A DNA stretch of 30,746 nucleotides from IMG/VR virus record IMGVR_UViG_3300034109_000671, positions 1 through 30,746 of that record; one strand, written 5' to 3'. Below are positions 20,853-29,509 of the stretch, piece by piece. The translations under genes were made by a program, and so were the position numbers. Every line of letters starts with the position of its first letter. Positions within the stretch are counted from its first letter, which is position 1. A model generated the notes under the pieces. That model saw only the letters and a program-made list of their open reading frames with translations. It made no database searches and was not told the origin of the DNA. Origin of the DNA: a virus.

Positions 20853-20855
20853 AGA

Positions 20856-21113
20856 TCAGAGCCCCCGCGAGTGATCGACCACCGGATAGCCGTCGGCCCC
20901 GATCGCGTGCTGGACCGTCCTGGTGTCGGCGGCCGCTGCCGGGGCCGGCTCCGCGAACACCGCCACCCACAGGAGCGACTTCGCCGCGCGGGCGATCCAT
21001 GTGAGGACCGGCCGGTCGGGGCGGGGCGGTGCCTGGTCCGGCTGGCCGGCGAGCCAATAGCCGATAGCGAAGGCGGCGGCGAGGACGAGTAGGGTCTGGC
21101 GGTCGATCTTCAT
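20856..21113 (-). CDS. Two-helix membrane protein (holin-like candidate)
   Basis: This 85-residue protein has a first membrane segment (TLLVLAAAFAIGYWLAG, about 7-23), a Pro-rich short loop, and a second hydrophobic segment (LTWIARAAKSLLWVAVFAEPA, about 37-57). A soluble tail follows. It overlaps the C1 protease stop by four bases. Two helices with a short loop match the outline of class II holins, and the neighbouring protease suggests a lysis or envelope-processing function. This is inference. Confidence 0.55.
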   Translation of the reverse strand: MKIDRQTLLVLAAAFAIGYWLAGQPDQAPPRPDRPVLTWIARAAKSLLWVAVFAEPAPAAAADTRTVQHAIGADGYPVVDHSRGL

Positions 21114-22258
21114 GGCGCGATCCCGAAGAGGTTGGCGACGCTGGGAACGGAAACAGGCTTGCGGATCTCGGGCGGGGCCGGCATCAGAAACCCGCCGTTG
21201 TCGAGGTCACGCCAGCCGAAGCCGGCGACGGAGCCGACCGCGAAGGAGTCCTTCTGGCCGAGCATCCGCTCGACGGTGGACCGCGCCACCCAGAACGAGC
21301 CGTCCGGCTGGTCGGCCGGGAACTTGCCCTTGTAGGTGATCCACTTCGGGCCCCACGAGTTGAGGCAGAGCAGGGCATCGGAGGGACTGCCGTTCTTCTG
21401 GTATCGGACGGCTATGAAGACCATCTGGTGTGCCCACTGGCCGGAGGCGGCCGCGTAGCCGTGCTGGTCGGTCTGCGACGCGAATCCTTGCATCGACGCG
21501 ACCGGGATCGGGAAGCCCGATTCGATCGCGGCCGCGGCCTCGGCCCAGGTCGTGACCATCGCGACATACTGGGCCGGGTGTTTCTTCGCGAGCTGGTCGA
21601 GCCTGCCGCCGTCGCCCTGGCCGCCGTTGCCGTAGGCTCCCCACTTCTTCGCCCGGTCTGCGGAATAGACGCGGAGGTCGTGGCCGCCGATCTCGGAGCG
21701 GTAGATCACGCCCCAGTCGCGGACCCATCGGGCGGCGGCCGCGCCGTAGCTGCCGTCGCTCCAGCCACCTACCGGCGAGCTGCCGTCGCCGGAGCGGCCG
21801 CGGGCCTCGACGCGCGACCCGCCGTAGATCGCTTCGGTACTCGGGAACGGCGGCGGGTTGGCGAGCCGGCCTGTCTCCCAGTCGATCGCCTGGGCCACAA
21901 AAATTCCATGGGCCCACCCCCACGAGACACAGTCCCCAATGCCCTGCCGCTCGACCACCCACGGCCGGCCGTAGAGGGCCTGGTGAGCCTTGTACGCGGA
22001 CCGATAGAGGAACGTGTCGACGCCCTTCGCCTCGCGGACCGCCTCGGCCCCAGCATCCCGGAACAGCGGCTGGGGCAGCTCCTCGAGGAACCGCTCGACG
22101 CCTTCCGGGTTTGGCGTGTAGCCGAAGTTCTCGTCGCCGTCGCCGAGCCAGGCGACCGGCTGCGGGCCGCGGCTGAGTCCTTCGACCACCGCGACGGCCG
22201 CCACGCCCAGGAGCGCGGCGAAGACGAGCCACCGGACGAGATGTCTATCGCGTTGCAT
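21110..22258 (-). CDS. Membrane-anchored papain-like (C1) cysteine protease
   Basis: This 382-residue protein has an N-terminal hydrophobic helix (LVRWLVFAALLGVAAVAVVEGL, about 7-28), an acidic pro-like segment, and a papain-fold domain. Catalytic residues are visible in order: Q105 and C110 in RQGIGDCVSWGWAHG, H277 in GQWAHQMVFIAV and N300 in LLCLNSWGPKW, matching the Gln, Cys, His and Asn of C1 peptidases. This family is rare in phages. Lying among holin-like membrane genes inside the head module, with no other lytic enzyme seen, it may act as an endolysin-like protease against a protein-rich envelope or process exported proteins. It overlaps the upstream two-TM gene by 14 bases. Confidence 0.8.
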   Translation of the reverse strand: MQRDRHLVRWLVFAALLGVAAVAVVEGLSRGPQPVAWLGDGDENFGYTPNPEGVERFLEELPQPLFRDAGAEAVREAKGVDTFLYRSAYKAHQALYGRPWVVERQGIGDCVSWGWAHGIFVAQAIDWETGRLANPPPFPSTEAIYGGSRVEARGRSGDGSSPVGGWSDGSYGAAAARWVRDWGVIYRSEIGGHDLRVYSADRAKKWGAYGNGGQGDGGRLDQLAKKHPAQYVAMVTTWAEAAAAIESGFPIPVASMQGFASQTDQHGYAAASGQWAHQMVFIAVRYQKNGSPSDALLCLNSWGPKWITYKGKFPADQPDGSFWVARSTVERMLGQKDSFAVGSVAGFGWRDLDNGGFLMPAPPEIRKPVSVPSVANLFGIAP

Positions 22259-22817
22259 CGGCGGCGGCCCTCGCGACTGTGCGGTAGGCAGAGACCCAGG
22301 CCGACCGCTGGGCCGGCGTCAGCGGCCCGCCCGACGTGCCGGCGGTCCGGTCGAGGTAGTCCTTGATCGCAGAGCGGGCCCGCGGGTATCGCTCGCCCAG
22401 CGACTGGCCGCGAAGCCGGAGGTCGAAGGCCCGGACGCGGAGGTCGTCGAACGCGACGCCGGTCCGGATCAGCGGCTCGACTTGCATCGCATCCCACTCG
22501 ACCTCGGCCGCGAGCTCGTCGAACATGGCGGAGATCGTGGCGGCATCGACCGAGGCATCGGGCCCGACGAACGTCCCGCGGAGGACGAGCTCGGCATCGG
22601 GGGCGGGGCCGGGGGCCGGGGTCGGCTGCGGGGCCGACGAGCTGCTCGACTGCCACGCGATGGCGGCGGCCGCCAGCAGGGCCGCGCCGATCATGTGACG
22701 CCGCTCGAGCTGCGGGAGGTTGACCAGGCCGGCGGCCTTCCGGATCTGCTCGAGCACCTGGGGGCCGGCGAGGGCGTAGGCGGCCCCGGCCGCCAGGAGA
22801 ACGACGAGCCAGTTCAT
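22245..22817 (-). CDS. Membrane protein with periplasmic-type domain
   Basis: A 190-residue protein: first helix WLVVLLAAGAAYALAG (about 3-18), second MIGAALLAAAAIAWQ (about 42-56), then a Ser/Pro-rich linker (SSSSSAPQPTPAPGPAPDAE) and a C-terminal helical domain (FDELAAEVEWDAMQVEPLIRTG ... SAWVSAYRTVARAAADATR). The design, two membrane segments and an extended Pro linker to an envelope domain, fits a holin, spanin or scaffold for the C1 protease. It begins two bases before the stop of the 122-residue gene. No known family. Confidence 0.55.
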   Translation of the reverse strand: MNWLVVLLAAGAAYALAGPQVLEQIRKAAGLVNLPQLERRHMIGAALLAAAAIAWQSSSSSAPQPTPAPGPAPDAELVLRGTFVGPDASVDAATISAMFDELAAEVEWDAMQVEPLIRTGVAFDDLRVRAFDLRLRGQSLGERYPRARSAIKDYLDRTAGTSGGPLTPAQRSAWVSAYRTVARAAADATR

Positions 22818-22818
22818 G

Positions 22819-23187
22819 TCATGCCCTCACGAGCGGGAGGATCTGCTCGACGGCCCCGGCGGCGAGCGCCACCACGAGCTGCCGGACGGCGGGCCTGGCG
22901 AGCAGCCAGAGCGGGTAGAGGTAGGCCGGAACCGCCTGGTCGGCCACGGCGTCGAACAGCAGGCCGACGGCCTCCAGGACCATCGCCTTCTTCTGCGGGC
23001 CGGTCAGGACGGAGACGGCGTCGAGGCTTTCGACGAGCAGCCGCACGAGGGCCACCATCAGCTCGCCGAACTCGGCCCACGTCAGGCCGTCGGCGGCGGC
23101 CGACTGGGCTGTGGCGATGTAGGCCTTCACCTTGTCGAACATGCCAGCCACGCTCGACGCGGCGGCGACTGGGGCTTCGGCGATCAT
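22819..23187 (-). CDS. Helical protein with hydrophobic C-terminus
   Basis: The ATG at 23185-23187 overlaps the zinc-ribbon stop (ATGA), giving 122 residues starting MIAEAPVAAASSVAGMFDKVKAYI. The middle holds amphipathic helices (GELMVALVRLLVESLDAVSVLTG) and the C-terminal third is hydrophobic (YLYPLWLLARPAVRQLVVALAAGAVEQIL). It starts the membrane and protease cassette. It might associate with membranes or bind the capsid; no recognised domain. Confidence 0.5.
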   Translation of the reverse strand: MIAEAPVAAASSVAGMFDKVKAYIATAQSAAADGLTWAEFGELMVALVRLLVESLDAVSVLTGPQKKAMVLEAVGLLFDAVADQAVPAYLYPLWLLARPAVRQLVVALAAGAVEQILPLVRA

Positions 23188-23339
23188 CGCTTCCTTCTCC
23201 AGACGGTATCGGCCGGCACCACCTGGCGGCGGCGCTCGCGGCAGCACTGGCACTCGACGTAGCGGACCTGGCGGTCGCCGGCCCGCTTGCTCGACTCGAC
23301 GCGGCAGCGGCCGCCGCACTTTGAACAGCTAGCCGGCAT
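23184..23339 (-). CDS. Small zinc-ribbon protein (Com-like)
   Basis: A 51-residue protein from the ATG at 23337-23339, which lies inside the prohead protease 3' end. It has CSKCGG and YVECQCC pairs, the classic two-CxxC zinc ribbon of small phage proteins, with many Arg residues and a basic C-terminus. Some such proteins regulate translation (phage Mu Com). The Cys spacing is the only evidence. Confidence 0.6.
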   Translation of the reverse strand: MPASCSKCGGRCRVESSKRAGDRQVRYVECQCCRERRRQVVPADTVWRRKR

Positions 23340-24003
23340 GGGCTCGCATCCTCGCGACGGCGGCCGCGGCGGCGGCTTTCGCGCCGGCGAGGCGGTCCAC
23401 ACGAACAGCCTCGGACCTCTCGGCAATGTCGCGCTGCTCGGCGGCCGTGAGGTTCTCGGCTCGCCACTTCTCCAGCGACCGGACGGCTACGCTCGTCGCG
23501 TTTCCGTAGGCGGCGTGCGTGACGACCGAAACATCGAACAGGCCGGAGAACTCGTGGATCGTCCGCGTCGCGATCCCTCTCTCGTCCTGGCCCCATGTCT
23601 CGCCCTTCTTCGGGTCGACCGTGAAGGCGAATGAGCTGCCGAACAGGTCGCGCCGACGGATGAGGGTCGTCACGTCGCGGCCGAGCTGCGTATCGGGCGG
23701 GTCGATCTCGTAGTTCAGGCCGCGCTCGTCGGTCGCGAGGCGCAGCGTCCCGGACAGCGTCCGCCCCAGCGGCTGGCCTTCGTGATCGAAGAGCGCCACC
23801 ACGTCGAGCTTCCGCTTCGACAGGACGCGGTCAAACGCGCCGGGCTCGATGACTTCCCGAAAGCCTCCGAGGTCGAGCGACCACTTCTGGTAGGCGGCAG
23901 CCAGGCCGCGAATCTTCGGCGACTCGTCGCCGCGGATTTCGATGGTGGCCTCTTCGGTCTCGTCTTCGACGATCGCGTAGAACCGGCGTTCAAGGTCAAG
24001 CAT
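23329..24003 (-). CDS. HK97-type prohead protease (S78/U35)
   Basis: The 224-residue protein has the domain outline of caudoviral prohead proteases: GLAAAYQKWSLDLGGFREVIEPGAF at about 33-57, the catalytic His74 in ALFDHEGQPLGRT, the serine motif FGSSFAF (S123/S124), and GLFDVSVVTHAAYGNATSVAVR at about 152-173. It would cleave the capsid scaffold and then itself during prohead maturation. It starts within the last bases of the portal gene. Its C-terminus is helical and Ala-rich. Confidence 0.85.
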   Translation of the reverse strand: MLDLERRFYAIVEDETEEATIEIRGDESPKIRGLAAAYQKWSLDLGGFREVIEPGAFDRVLSKRKLDVVALFDHEGQPLGRTLSGTLRLATDERGLNYEIDPPDTQLGRDVTTLIRRRDLFGSSFAFTVDPKKGETWGQDERGIATRTIHEFSGLFDVSVVTHAAYGNATSVAVRSLEKWRAENLTAAEQRDIAERSEAVRVDRLAGAKAAAAAAVARMRAHAG

Positions 24004-25567
24004 CTGTTGGCCCTCCTGCTGGCGGCGTGTCCTGCTGCGGCATCGGCACGGCCCCGGCCACCATCTGCCGGGCCAGGTCTGCGGAGACGGTCGGGAAGGC
24101 GGACGTGATCAGAGCGACGGCCGCGTCGTTCTCCAGAGCACCGGCCGACACTTGCGACAGGACCTGGAGGAGCGCGGTCACTTGGGCACCGTTGAGGGCG
24201 GTCGCCTGGAGGTCGACGCCGCCGCCGGCCTGGGCATCGGCCACCGGCTGCTGCTCGGCCGGCTGCGGCTCGACCGGCGCGGCCTCGTCGGCGGCCGGCG
24301 TCGGCTCGCCGCCTGCGGCCCCGGCCTGGGCGGCCGCGGCTGCGAGCGTCGAGAAACCGAGCTGCATGTAGGTCTGGTTCGCGGCCGGATCCTCGAGGAG
24401 GTCGAAGTCCTCGAGGTCGCGGAGCTCGTTTGGAGCCAGCGCCCCCATATTGAACATCGACTGATACAGGCTGACGCGGCTCGCCGTGTCGCCGCGGAGT
24501 AGGCCGCGGTTGTCGAATTTGGCGTAGACCTCCTCGCCGTAGACCGGCTGGAGGGCCATGTCGAGCGGCCCCTCCATGCGTCGCATCCACGGGAGGAGGC
24601 ACCACACCTGAGCGGAGAGATGCTCCTGCTCGACGTTGGACCATCGGGCCATGCGTGCGTCGCCGAGCAGCGTCGAGGGGACGCCCCAGCATCGGCAGAC
24701 ATCCGGGAGGATCGCGTCCCGCAGCTCCTGGAACTGGTTCGCCTCCATGCTGTTCGACTCGATCGGCTTCAGTCGCGTCTTCTTCGGGAGGACCGCCGTC
24801 TTCCCGCGGTTGCCCGCGCCGCCGTAGACCTCACGGAGAGCTTCGCGAAGAGCGTCGACCGCCTCGTCCGGAATCTTCTCGTCGGTCTCCAGCACCATGT
24901 CGGGCCGCGCGGAGTTGTCCCAGAACGAGGTCGCCGCGGCGTCGAGCTTGCGGGCCAGGGCGATCGACGTCGAGCAGAGCTCCGGCGGGGCCATGCCGAC
25001 GAGGCCGTTGTCGGACAGCCACCGCCAGTGAAACACCTCTTCCTGCCGCAGCGGTCGCCAGACGTGCGACTCGTCGAGGAACTCATAGGAGACCGTGTAG
25101 TCGGTGTGCCGGTGGACCTTGACTCGCGTCGGGTGCATCGGCCGCAGCTCGGAACACCAGCCGCGCTCGCCAGGCATCACGCGGGCGAAAGCGTTGCCGT
25201 GGAGGGCGGTCCAGTAGGCGATGAGCTGATAGAAGTCATAGGCCGACTGCCACGGGTTGGGCCGCTTCCGCAGCGTGTAGCCGCAGGGCAGATCGGCGTG
25301 GATGCGGCGGCCGTCGGCCTGCTGCCGCATCACATGGACCGGCATTACTGCCACGGCCTGGGCGATCCATCTCACGACGCCGAGGATCGACGTCACGCGG
25401 ATGGCGGTCTCGGGCCCGATGTGCGACTGCCAGGCGTGGCCCCAGATGCCGGGGTCGGTCAGGCTGCCGCGGAGCGTGATCGTGTGGGCCCCCTGGAACG
25501 AAGCCCGGCGGGGTCGGCTCGCGGTCCGGCGTGTCGTTCGCTTCGTCGCGGCCTTGGCGCGTGGCAT
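23996..25567 (-). CDS. Portal protein, HK97 family
   Basis: This 523-residue protein has the portal signature segments: ETAIRVTSILGVVRWIAQAVAVMPVHV, HADLPCGYTLRKRPNPWQSAYDFYQLIAYWTALHGNAF at about 92-130, and SNVEQEHLSAQVWCLLPWMRRMEGPLDMAL at about 308-338. Position between terminase and prohead protease is canonical. The N-terminal 25 residues are very basic. The C-terminus has a long Ala/Glu/Gln-rich tail (from about 420) with a possible coiled-coil, a little longer than usual. It should form the dodecameric DNA channel. Confidence 0.9.
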   Translation of the reverse strand: MPRAKAATKRTTRRTASRPRRASFQGAHTITLRGSLTDPGIWGHAWQSHIGPETAIRVTSILGVVRWIAQAVAVMPVHVMRQQADGRRIHADLPCGYTLRKRPNPWQSAYDFYQLIAYWTALHGNAFARVMPGERGWCSELRPMHPTRVKVHRHTDYTVSYEFLDESHVWRPLRQEEVFHWRWLSDNGLVGMAPPELCSTSIALARKLDAAATSFWDNSARPDMVLETDEKIPDEAVDALREALREVYGGAGNRGKTAVLPKKTRLKPIESNSMEANQFQELRDAILPDVCRCWGVPSTLLGDARMARWSNVEQEHLSAQVWCLLPWMRRMEGPLDMALQPVYGEEVYAKFDNRGLLRGDTASRVSLYQSMFNMGALAPNELRDLEDFDLLEDPAANQTYMQLGFSTLAAAAAQAGAAGGEPTPAADEAAPVEPQPAEQQPVADAQAGGGVDLQATALNGAQVTALLQVLSQVSAGALENDAAVALITSAFPTVSADLARQMVAGAVPMPQQDTPPAGGPTDA

Positions 25568-25657
25568 GGCGGAGAGTCCGGAGGCCGGGCGCGTGGAGGC
25601 TCCCGGAGCGAACCAGTGTCCGGGGCCGCGGCGGTTGCTTGAACCGGCCGCACGGCG

Positions 25658-27316
25658 TCAGAGGACGCGGATCCGGTAGTCGTCGAGGCTGCCGGCCGCG
25701 CCGTCGTCCTCGTCGGTCGAGGCCAGGGCCAGGGCGTTCACGAGCGCGGCGATGCCGTCGATCTTCTCCGTACTCTTCGCCTTGTCCGGTTTGATCATGC
25801 CGGTCGCGTCGGTGTAGACGCAGACGTTGTTAGCGTTCCACGCCGCGACCGGGTTGCCGCCGTGCCGGAGCCGCTTCTCGACGACCAGGGCCTCGAGGAG
25901 CTTACAGGGCGCGTTGAGGTAGCCCGTTCGCTGCGGGATGTCCTTCACCGTGAGCCCTTCGCGCTGGAGCAGCGTCTCCAGGGCCCCGGCCTGCCACGGG
26001 TCGACGCCGACGGCCCGGATCTCGTGCCGCTCGCCGAAGGCCACGATGTCGCGGGCGACCGCCTCGTGGTCGAGCCGGTGGCCGTCCGTCACCGTCACCC
26101 AGCCGTCGCGGATCCAGGCATCGTAGGGGATCCCTTCGCGGACGCGGTCGGCCACGGTCTCGCGTGGGACCCAGTATCGCCACTCGACGGCGTAGCTGCC
26201 GTCGCGTTCTTTGAAGACGAAGGCGGCCGCCGTCATGTCGAGATTTGACGCGAGGTCGACGCCGACCCAGCACGGCCGGCCGGCGGTCGGCTCGGCCGGC
26301 CCGGAGCCGCAGGCCGACCAGTCGATCGGCCCGACGAACCAGCGCGAGTCGCCGGCCTGCCAGACGTTCAGCGAGTAGCGGAGGAACTTCGACATCTTCC
26401 GCGGGTCGGTCGTCGCGTCCTGGTAGTCGGCCGCGAACTCGTCCTCGGGAAACGCGATGCCCATCGACGGGTTTGCCTTCCGCCAGACCTTCGGGTCGGA
26501 GAAGTCATCGTCCTCGGCCGCGGCGTAGATCAGACCGAGGAATGTCGGGTTCGCCTTCGGGTCCTTGATCACGAGCTCGCAGTCCTGCCACCATCGCCAG
26601 CCGATGCCGTTCCGGTCGGAGCCCGCCGTCGAGATCGAGATCACGAGGCCGTTCGCCGTGCCGCGCGTGGCGTAGATGAGGGCATCGACGAGGTCCGGCG
26701 AGCGGAAGCTGTGGATCTCGTCCAGGATCACCGAACCGTTCAAGCCTTCGTTTCGCCACGAGTCGGAGGAGAGACAGCGGATCTCCTTCCCGGTCTCGCG
26801 GTTCCGAATGATCGACCGCGAGTCGACGACCTCGAGCAGCTTCGACAACTTCGGCGAAGCCTCGACCGACTGCCGGACCATGCGGTACATCGTGCGGGCT
26901 TGTAGTCGGTCGTTCGCTGCGAGGAACACGTCCTGGGCCGGGGCGTGACAGGTCGCCATGTATTGAGCGAGCTGCGACATCAGGCTCGACTTACGGTTCT
27001 TCTTCGGCACGAAGATTCCGGCCCGCCGGAACCGGAGCCGGCCGTCGGCGCGACGCCAGCCGAAGAGCGGCCGGAGGACCCGCTCCTTCTGCCACTCGAC
27101 GAGCTCGATCCGGCGCGGCTCGCCGCCGCGCTCGTCGGGATGCCGGCAGAGCGTCTCGATGAACTGGCACGGCGCGTTGGCCGCGGCCTCGTCCCACTCG
27201 TAGCCGGGGACGTACTCCGGCCGCTTCGTCGGGGCGATCGGCGCGGCCTCAGACGCCGCGGATCGAGAGCTTCGCGAGGACCGCGGCTTCCGGGTCGTCG
27301 TCTTCTTCTTCGCCAT
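25658..27316 (-). CDS. terL: Terminase large subunit
   Basis: This 552-residue protein has the ATPase domain with a variant Walker A, VPKKNRKSS (about 103-111, Arg instead of the usual Gly), and Walker B SVILDEIH (D199, E200). The nuclease domain shows VGVDLASNLD, AVGVDPWQAGALETLL and KIDGIAALVNALAL. These match TerL proteins of the YmfN/HK97-like class, which cut and translocate DNA into proheads. The start overlaps the small-subunit gene by 68 bases. It has a basic N-terminal extension (KKKTTTRKPRSSRSSRS). Confidence 0.92.
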   Translation of the reverse strand: MAKKKTTTRKPRSSRSSRSAASEAAPIAPTKRPEYVPGYEWDEAAANAPCQFIETLCRHPDERGGEPRRIELVEWQKERVLRPLFGWRRADGRLRFRRAGIFVPKKNRKSSLMSQLAQYMATCHAPAQDVFLAANDRLQARTMYRMVRQSVEASPKLSKLLEVVDSRSIIRNRETGKEIRCLSSDSWRNEGLNGSVILDEIHSFRSPDLVDALIYATRGTANGLVISISTAGSDRNGIGWRWWQDCELVIKDPKANPTFLGLIYAAAEDDDFSDPKVWRKANPSMGIAFPEDEFAADYQDATTDPRKMSKFLRYSLNVWQAGDSRWFVGPIDWSACGSGPAEPTAGRPCWVGVDLASNLDMTAAAFVFKERDGSYAVEWRYWVPRETVADRVREGIPYDAWIRDGWVTVTDGHRLDHEAVARDIVAFGERHEIRAVGVDPWQAGALETLLQREGLTVKDIPQRTGYLNAPCKLLEALVVEKRLRHGGNPVAAWNANNVCVYTDATGMIKPDKAKSTEKIDGIAALVNALALASTDEDDGAAGSLDDYRIRVL

Positions 27317-27755
27317 CCATCACCTCTTGCGGTATGCGGGCAGCGGCCGCCGCCGTTAGTCCGTAGTCCCTGGCGAGCGCGACGAAGTCCCGGCGGGCAT
27401 CGCGGAGCAGCTTCGCGACCGGGCTGGCGGCCTGGCCCTTGTCGGTGGCCGTGATCCACCCCTCGGAGGCGACCTGGTCGGCGAGCTGCTCGATCTCGGC
27501 GTGGAGGCGGCAGAGGATCGCGAAGGCGTCGAGCTGCTCGGCCCGGAGGCGGCCGTCGGCCTGGAGGATCGGGGCGTTCCGGTCCCAGAAGGCGAGCGCG
27601 GACGGGACCTTCGTCACGGAGTCGGGCGGGGCCAGGTCAGCGGCCGGCGTCGATGTCGATGGCCGCGGGGCCGTGGCTGCGATCTGTTTCACGCGGGCCA
27701 TTGCGGCCTGCGACCGCTTCGAGTTTGGGTCAGGCAATCGTCCGCGGCGGCCCAT
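27249..27755 (-). CDS. terS: Terminase small subunit, P27-like
   Basis: A 168-residue protein with the typical start MGRRGRLPDPNSKRSQ, followed by APPDSVTKVPSALAFWDRNAPILQADGRLRAEQLDAFAILC and KLLRDARRDFVALARDYGLTAAAAARIP, matching P27-type small terminases. It should recognise the packaging site in the phage DNA. Its start overlaps the end of the zinc-ribbon HNH gene by 26 bases, as if that gene had been inserted directly in front of it. Confidence 0.85.
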   Translation of the reverse strand: MGRRGRLPDPNSKRSQAAMARVKQIAATAPRPSTSTPAADLAPPDSVTKVPSALAFWDRNAPILQADGRLRAEQLDAFAILCRLHAEIEQLADQVASEGWITATDKGQAASPVAKLLRDARRDFVALARDYGLTAAAAARIPQEVMDGEEEDDDPEAAVLAKLSIRGV

Positions 27756-29151
27756 GGCTTGCTCCGTTTTCTGGAAATCCGGTCAGAAATTCGCGCCGAA
27801 GCGCCTTGGGGCTTTCCGCGTCGTGGCAAGCGCTCCGCAGGGGGTACCCCGTCCTCGCTATGTGCTCCAGGTACGCAGCGCGAGGGTCGGCATAGTTCTG
27901 GTGGCCGTCGATGATGACTGCGTTCCCTTGCTTACCATTGCACGACGCGCAGTTAGTAAACGTATTACTCGCAACGTGCCCATGAGTCAGGTTCAGCGGG
28001 TTGTTGAGCGGCACGATATGGCCGAGAGTGGGAGCCTTCCTCCTGTCGCCCTGCACTGTCTGCTCGCCGCATAGCATGCACTTCCAGCCATCGCGTTCGT
28101 GAACAAAACTCTTCGTTACAGAGCTGTCGCACGGGAGGCCACGAATCGCACAGCGATCTGCATGCGAGCTGGCTATCTTCCTTTTGCTTCCGCACCTCTT
28201 GTTGATGCGACGTGATTCCTTCCTGCACTCCGTGGAGCACAGCTTATCGCGTCCATTCACGAACAATTTCCCGCACCGAACGCACGGACGAAGCGACATG
28301 CGCTTCTCTTCATTGGCGGATTCTGCGGCTTTACGCCTTTGCTCTCTTATGTACTTTCGCTGAATCCTCTTTACCCAATCGCGAACATTCCGCAACGACC
28401 TACTTGCCGCAGTCGCCAGAGACCTGAGCTTCCATCCGCACTCCCGAGAACAGCACTTATTGGCAGTATTGTGCTTCGGTGCGAACTTTTCGCCGCACAC
28501 CAGGCAGGTACACGTCTTGACCTGATTCCATGCGACCTCCCTGCATTGGTCAGAGCAGTAAGATCGACCAACCCGAACATCAGAAGGCTGGCACCGAAAG
28601 GGCTTGCCGCATTGCTTACATGGATGCTCGTAGCCACGCCGCCTTTCGTGATCTGCATGGCACGCCCGCGAGCAAAACTCACCTGAAAGTCGCTTCCATG
28701 TAACCCTCTTGCACTGCTTGCACTCGACCCTGTGGACACAGAGAGAGCCGACCTCGCCTCGACATGCCTCGCACAACTGCGGGGCCGGCCCTCGGCTGCG
28801 GCAAGAGAATTGCGACCGACACCGCTTGCACTGCTCGACCCTTGAAGATGTGGTCCTTTTCTCACGAGGGTTTCTTTGCAGATACTTTCGTTTCAGCTTC
28901 CTAGCGCGAGACGCAGAGCAATCCTTGCACCTCCTCGGAACAGCCCCTCTTCGGCAGCGAAACAGAAAGCCGCCCCCGCAATCCTCGCATGTTCCGGCCC
29001 GATTGGTTGTGCAGTGACTGCAATACTTGGCGTTGCAAGTGGTCGACAGGAACTCTACGGAACACTGCACGCACACGCACCGAACGCCGGCGGCCCTTGT
29101 CCGGCGTTTCCTCTCTCGCTCGCAAGCTCGCCTGGCTTCCGTGCCATCCAT
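27730..29151 (-). CDS. Zinc-ribbon array protein with C-terminal HNH nuclease
   Basis: This 473-residue protein contains about seven successive Cys4 units (for example CVQC...CSHC, CEDC...CKDC, CKRC...CEAC, CKQC...CSRAC, CKQC...CSDQC, CLVC...CSREC, CVRC...CSTEC) over residues 24-310. A C-terminal HNH follows: ERDGWKCMLCGE, LGHIVPLN and NCASCNGKQGN at about 350-420. It reads as a homing-endonuclease-like protein whose zinc ribbons recognise DNA. Its base composition is visibly poorer in GC than that of its neighbours, a sign of transfer, and it lies between an HNH gene and terS. No strong ribosome binding site precedes the ATG at 29151. HNH nucleases beside terminases can also aid packaging. 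Confidence 0.8.
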   Translation of the reverse strand: MDGTEARRACERERKRRTRAAGVRCVCVQCSVEFLSTTCNAKYCSHCTTNRAGTCEDCGGGFLFRCRRGAVPRRCKDCSASRARKLKRKYLQRNPREKRTTSSRVEQCKRCRSQFSCRSRGPAPQLCEACRGEVGSLCVHRVECKQCKRVTWKRLSGEFCSRACHADHERRRGYEHPCKQCGKPFRCQPSDVRVGRSYCSDQCREVAWNQVKTCTCLVCGEKFAPKHNTANKCCSRECGWKLRSLATAASRSLRNVRDWVKRIQRKYIREQRRKAAESANEEKRMSLRPCVRCGKLFVNGRDKLCSTECRKESRRINKRCGSKRKIASSHADRCAIRGLPCDSSVTKSFVHERDGWKCMLCGEQTVQGDRRKAPTLGHIVPLNNPLNLTHGHVASNTFTNCASCNGKQGNAVIIDGHQNYADPRAAYLEHIARTGYPLRSACHDAESPKALRREFLTGFPENGASHGPPRTIA

Positions 29152-29188
29152 GCACGGAAGAGAAACGATCCGCAGCCTGACTCAAGAG

Positions 29189-29509
29189 CTACAAAACACC
29201 GCGTCGGCGTTGCTCGGCCCTGGTCTTCCTGCCGTGGCAGGCAGCACAGCGACAGGCGAGGTTCTCGTCGGCATCGGTGCCGCCGTCCTCGAGCGGGACG
29301 ACGTGATCGACGTGGGCTGCCTGGCCCGACGTGACGCGGCCGCAGTCGCGGCAGACGTAGGCGTCTCGGAGGAGGATCCGCTGCCGCTTGGCCCGCCAGT
29401 CTGCGGTCAGGTAGTGGGCTCGCTCCTTCGTGTGGGTGTGCCGCATCTTGTGCGGCCGCCACCGCTCGACGCGGTCTGGCATGGCGTGACTCTCAATGTG
29501 TAGCGTCAT
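29189..29509 (-). CDS. HNH endonuclease
   Basis: This 106-residue protein has AHYLTADWRAKRQRILLRDAYVCRDCGR and AAHVDHVVPLEDGGTDADENLACRCAACHGRKT, a complete HNH with CxxC metal sites. It starts directly after the previous stop with GGAG upstream. Small HNH proteins next to terminase genes are common in HK97-like phages and help terminase cleave DNA; this one could do so, as could the larger HNH next to it. Confidence 0.9.
   Translation of the reverse strand: MTLHIESHAMPDRVERWRPHKMRHTHTKERAHYLTADWRAKRQRILLRDAYVCRDCGRVTSGQAAHVDHVVPLEDGGTDADENLACRCAACHGRKTRAEQRRRGVL

Noticed and set aside
19199-20854. Plus-strand open frame of 551 residues
   Set aside because: It mirrors the major capsid gene on the other strand, and its composition is a typical shadow of a GC-rich gene.
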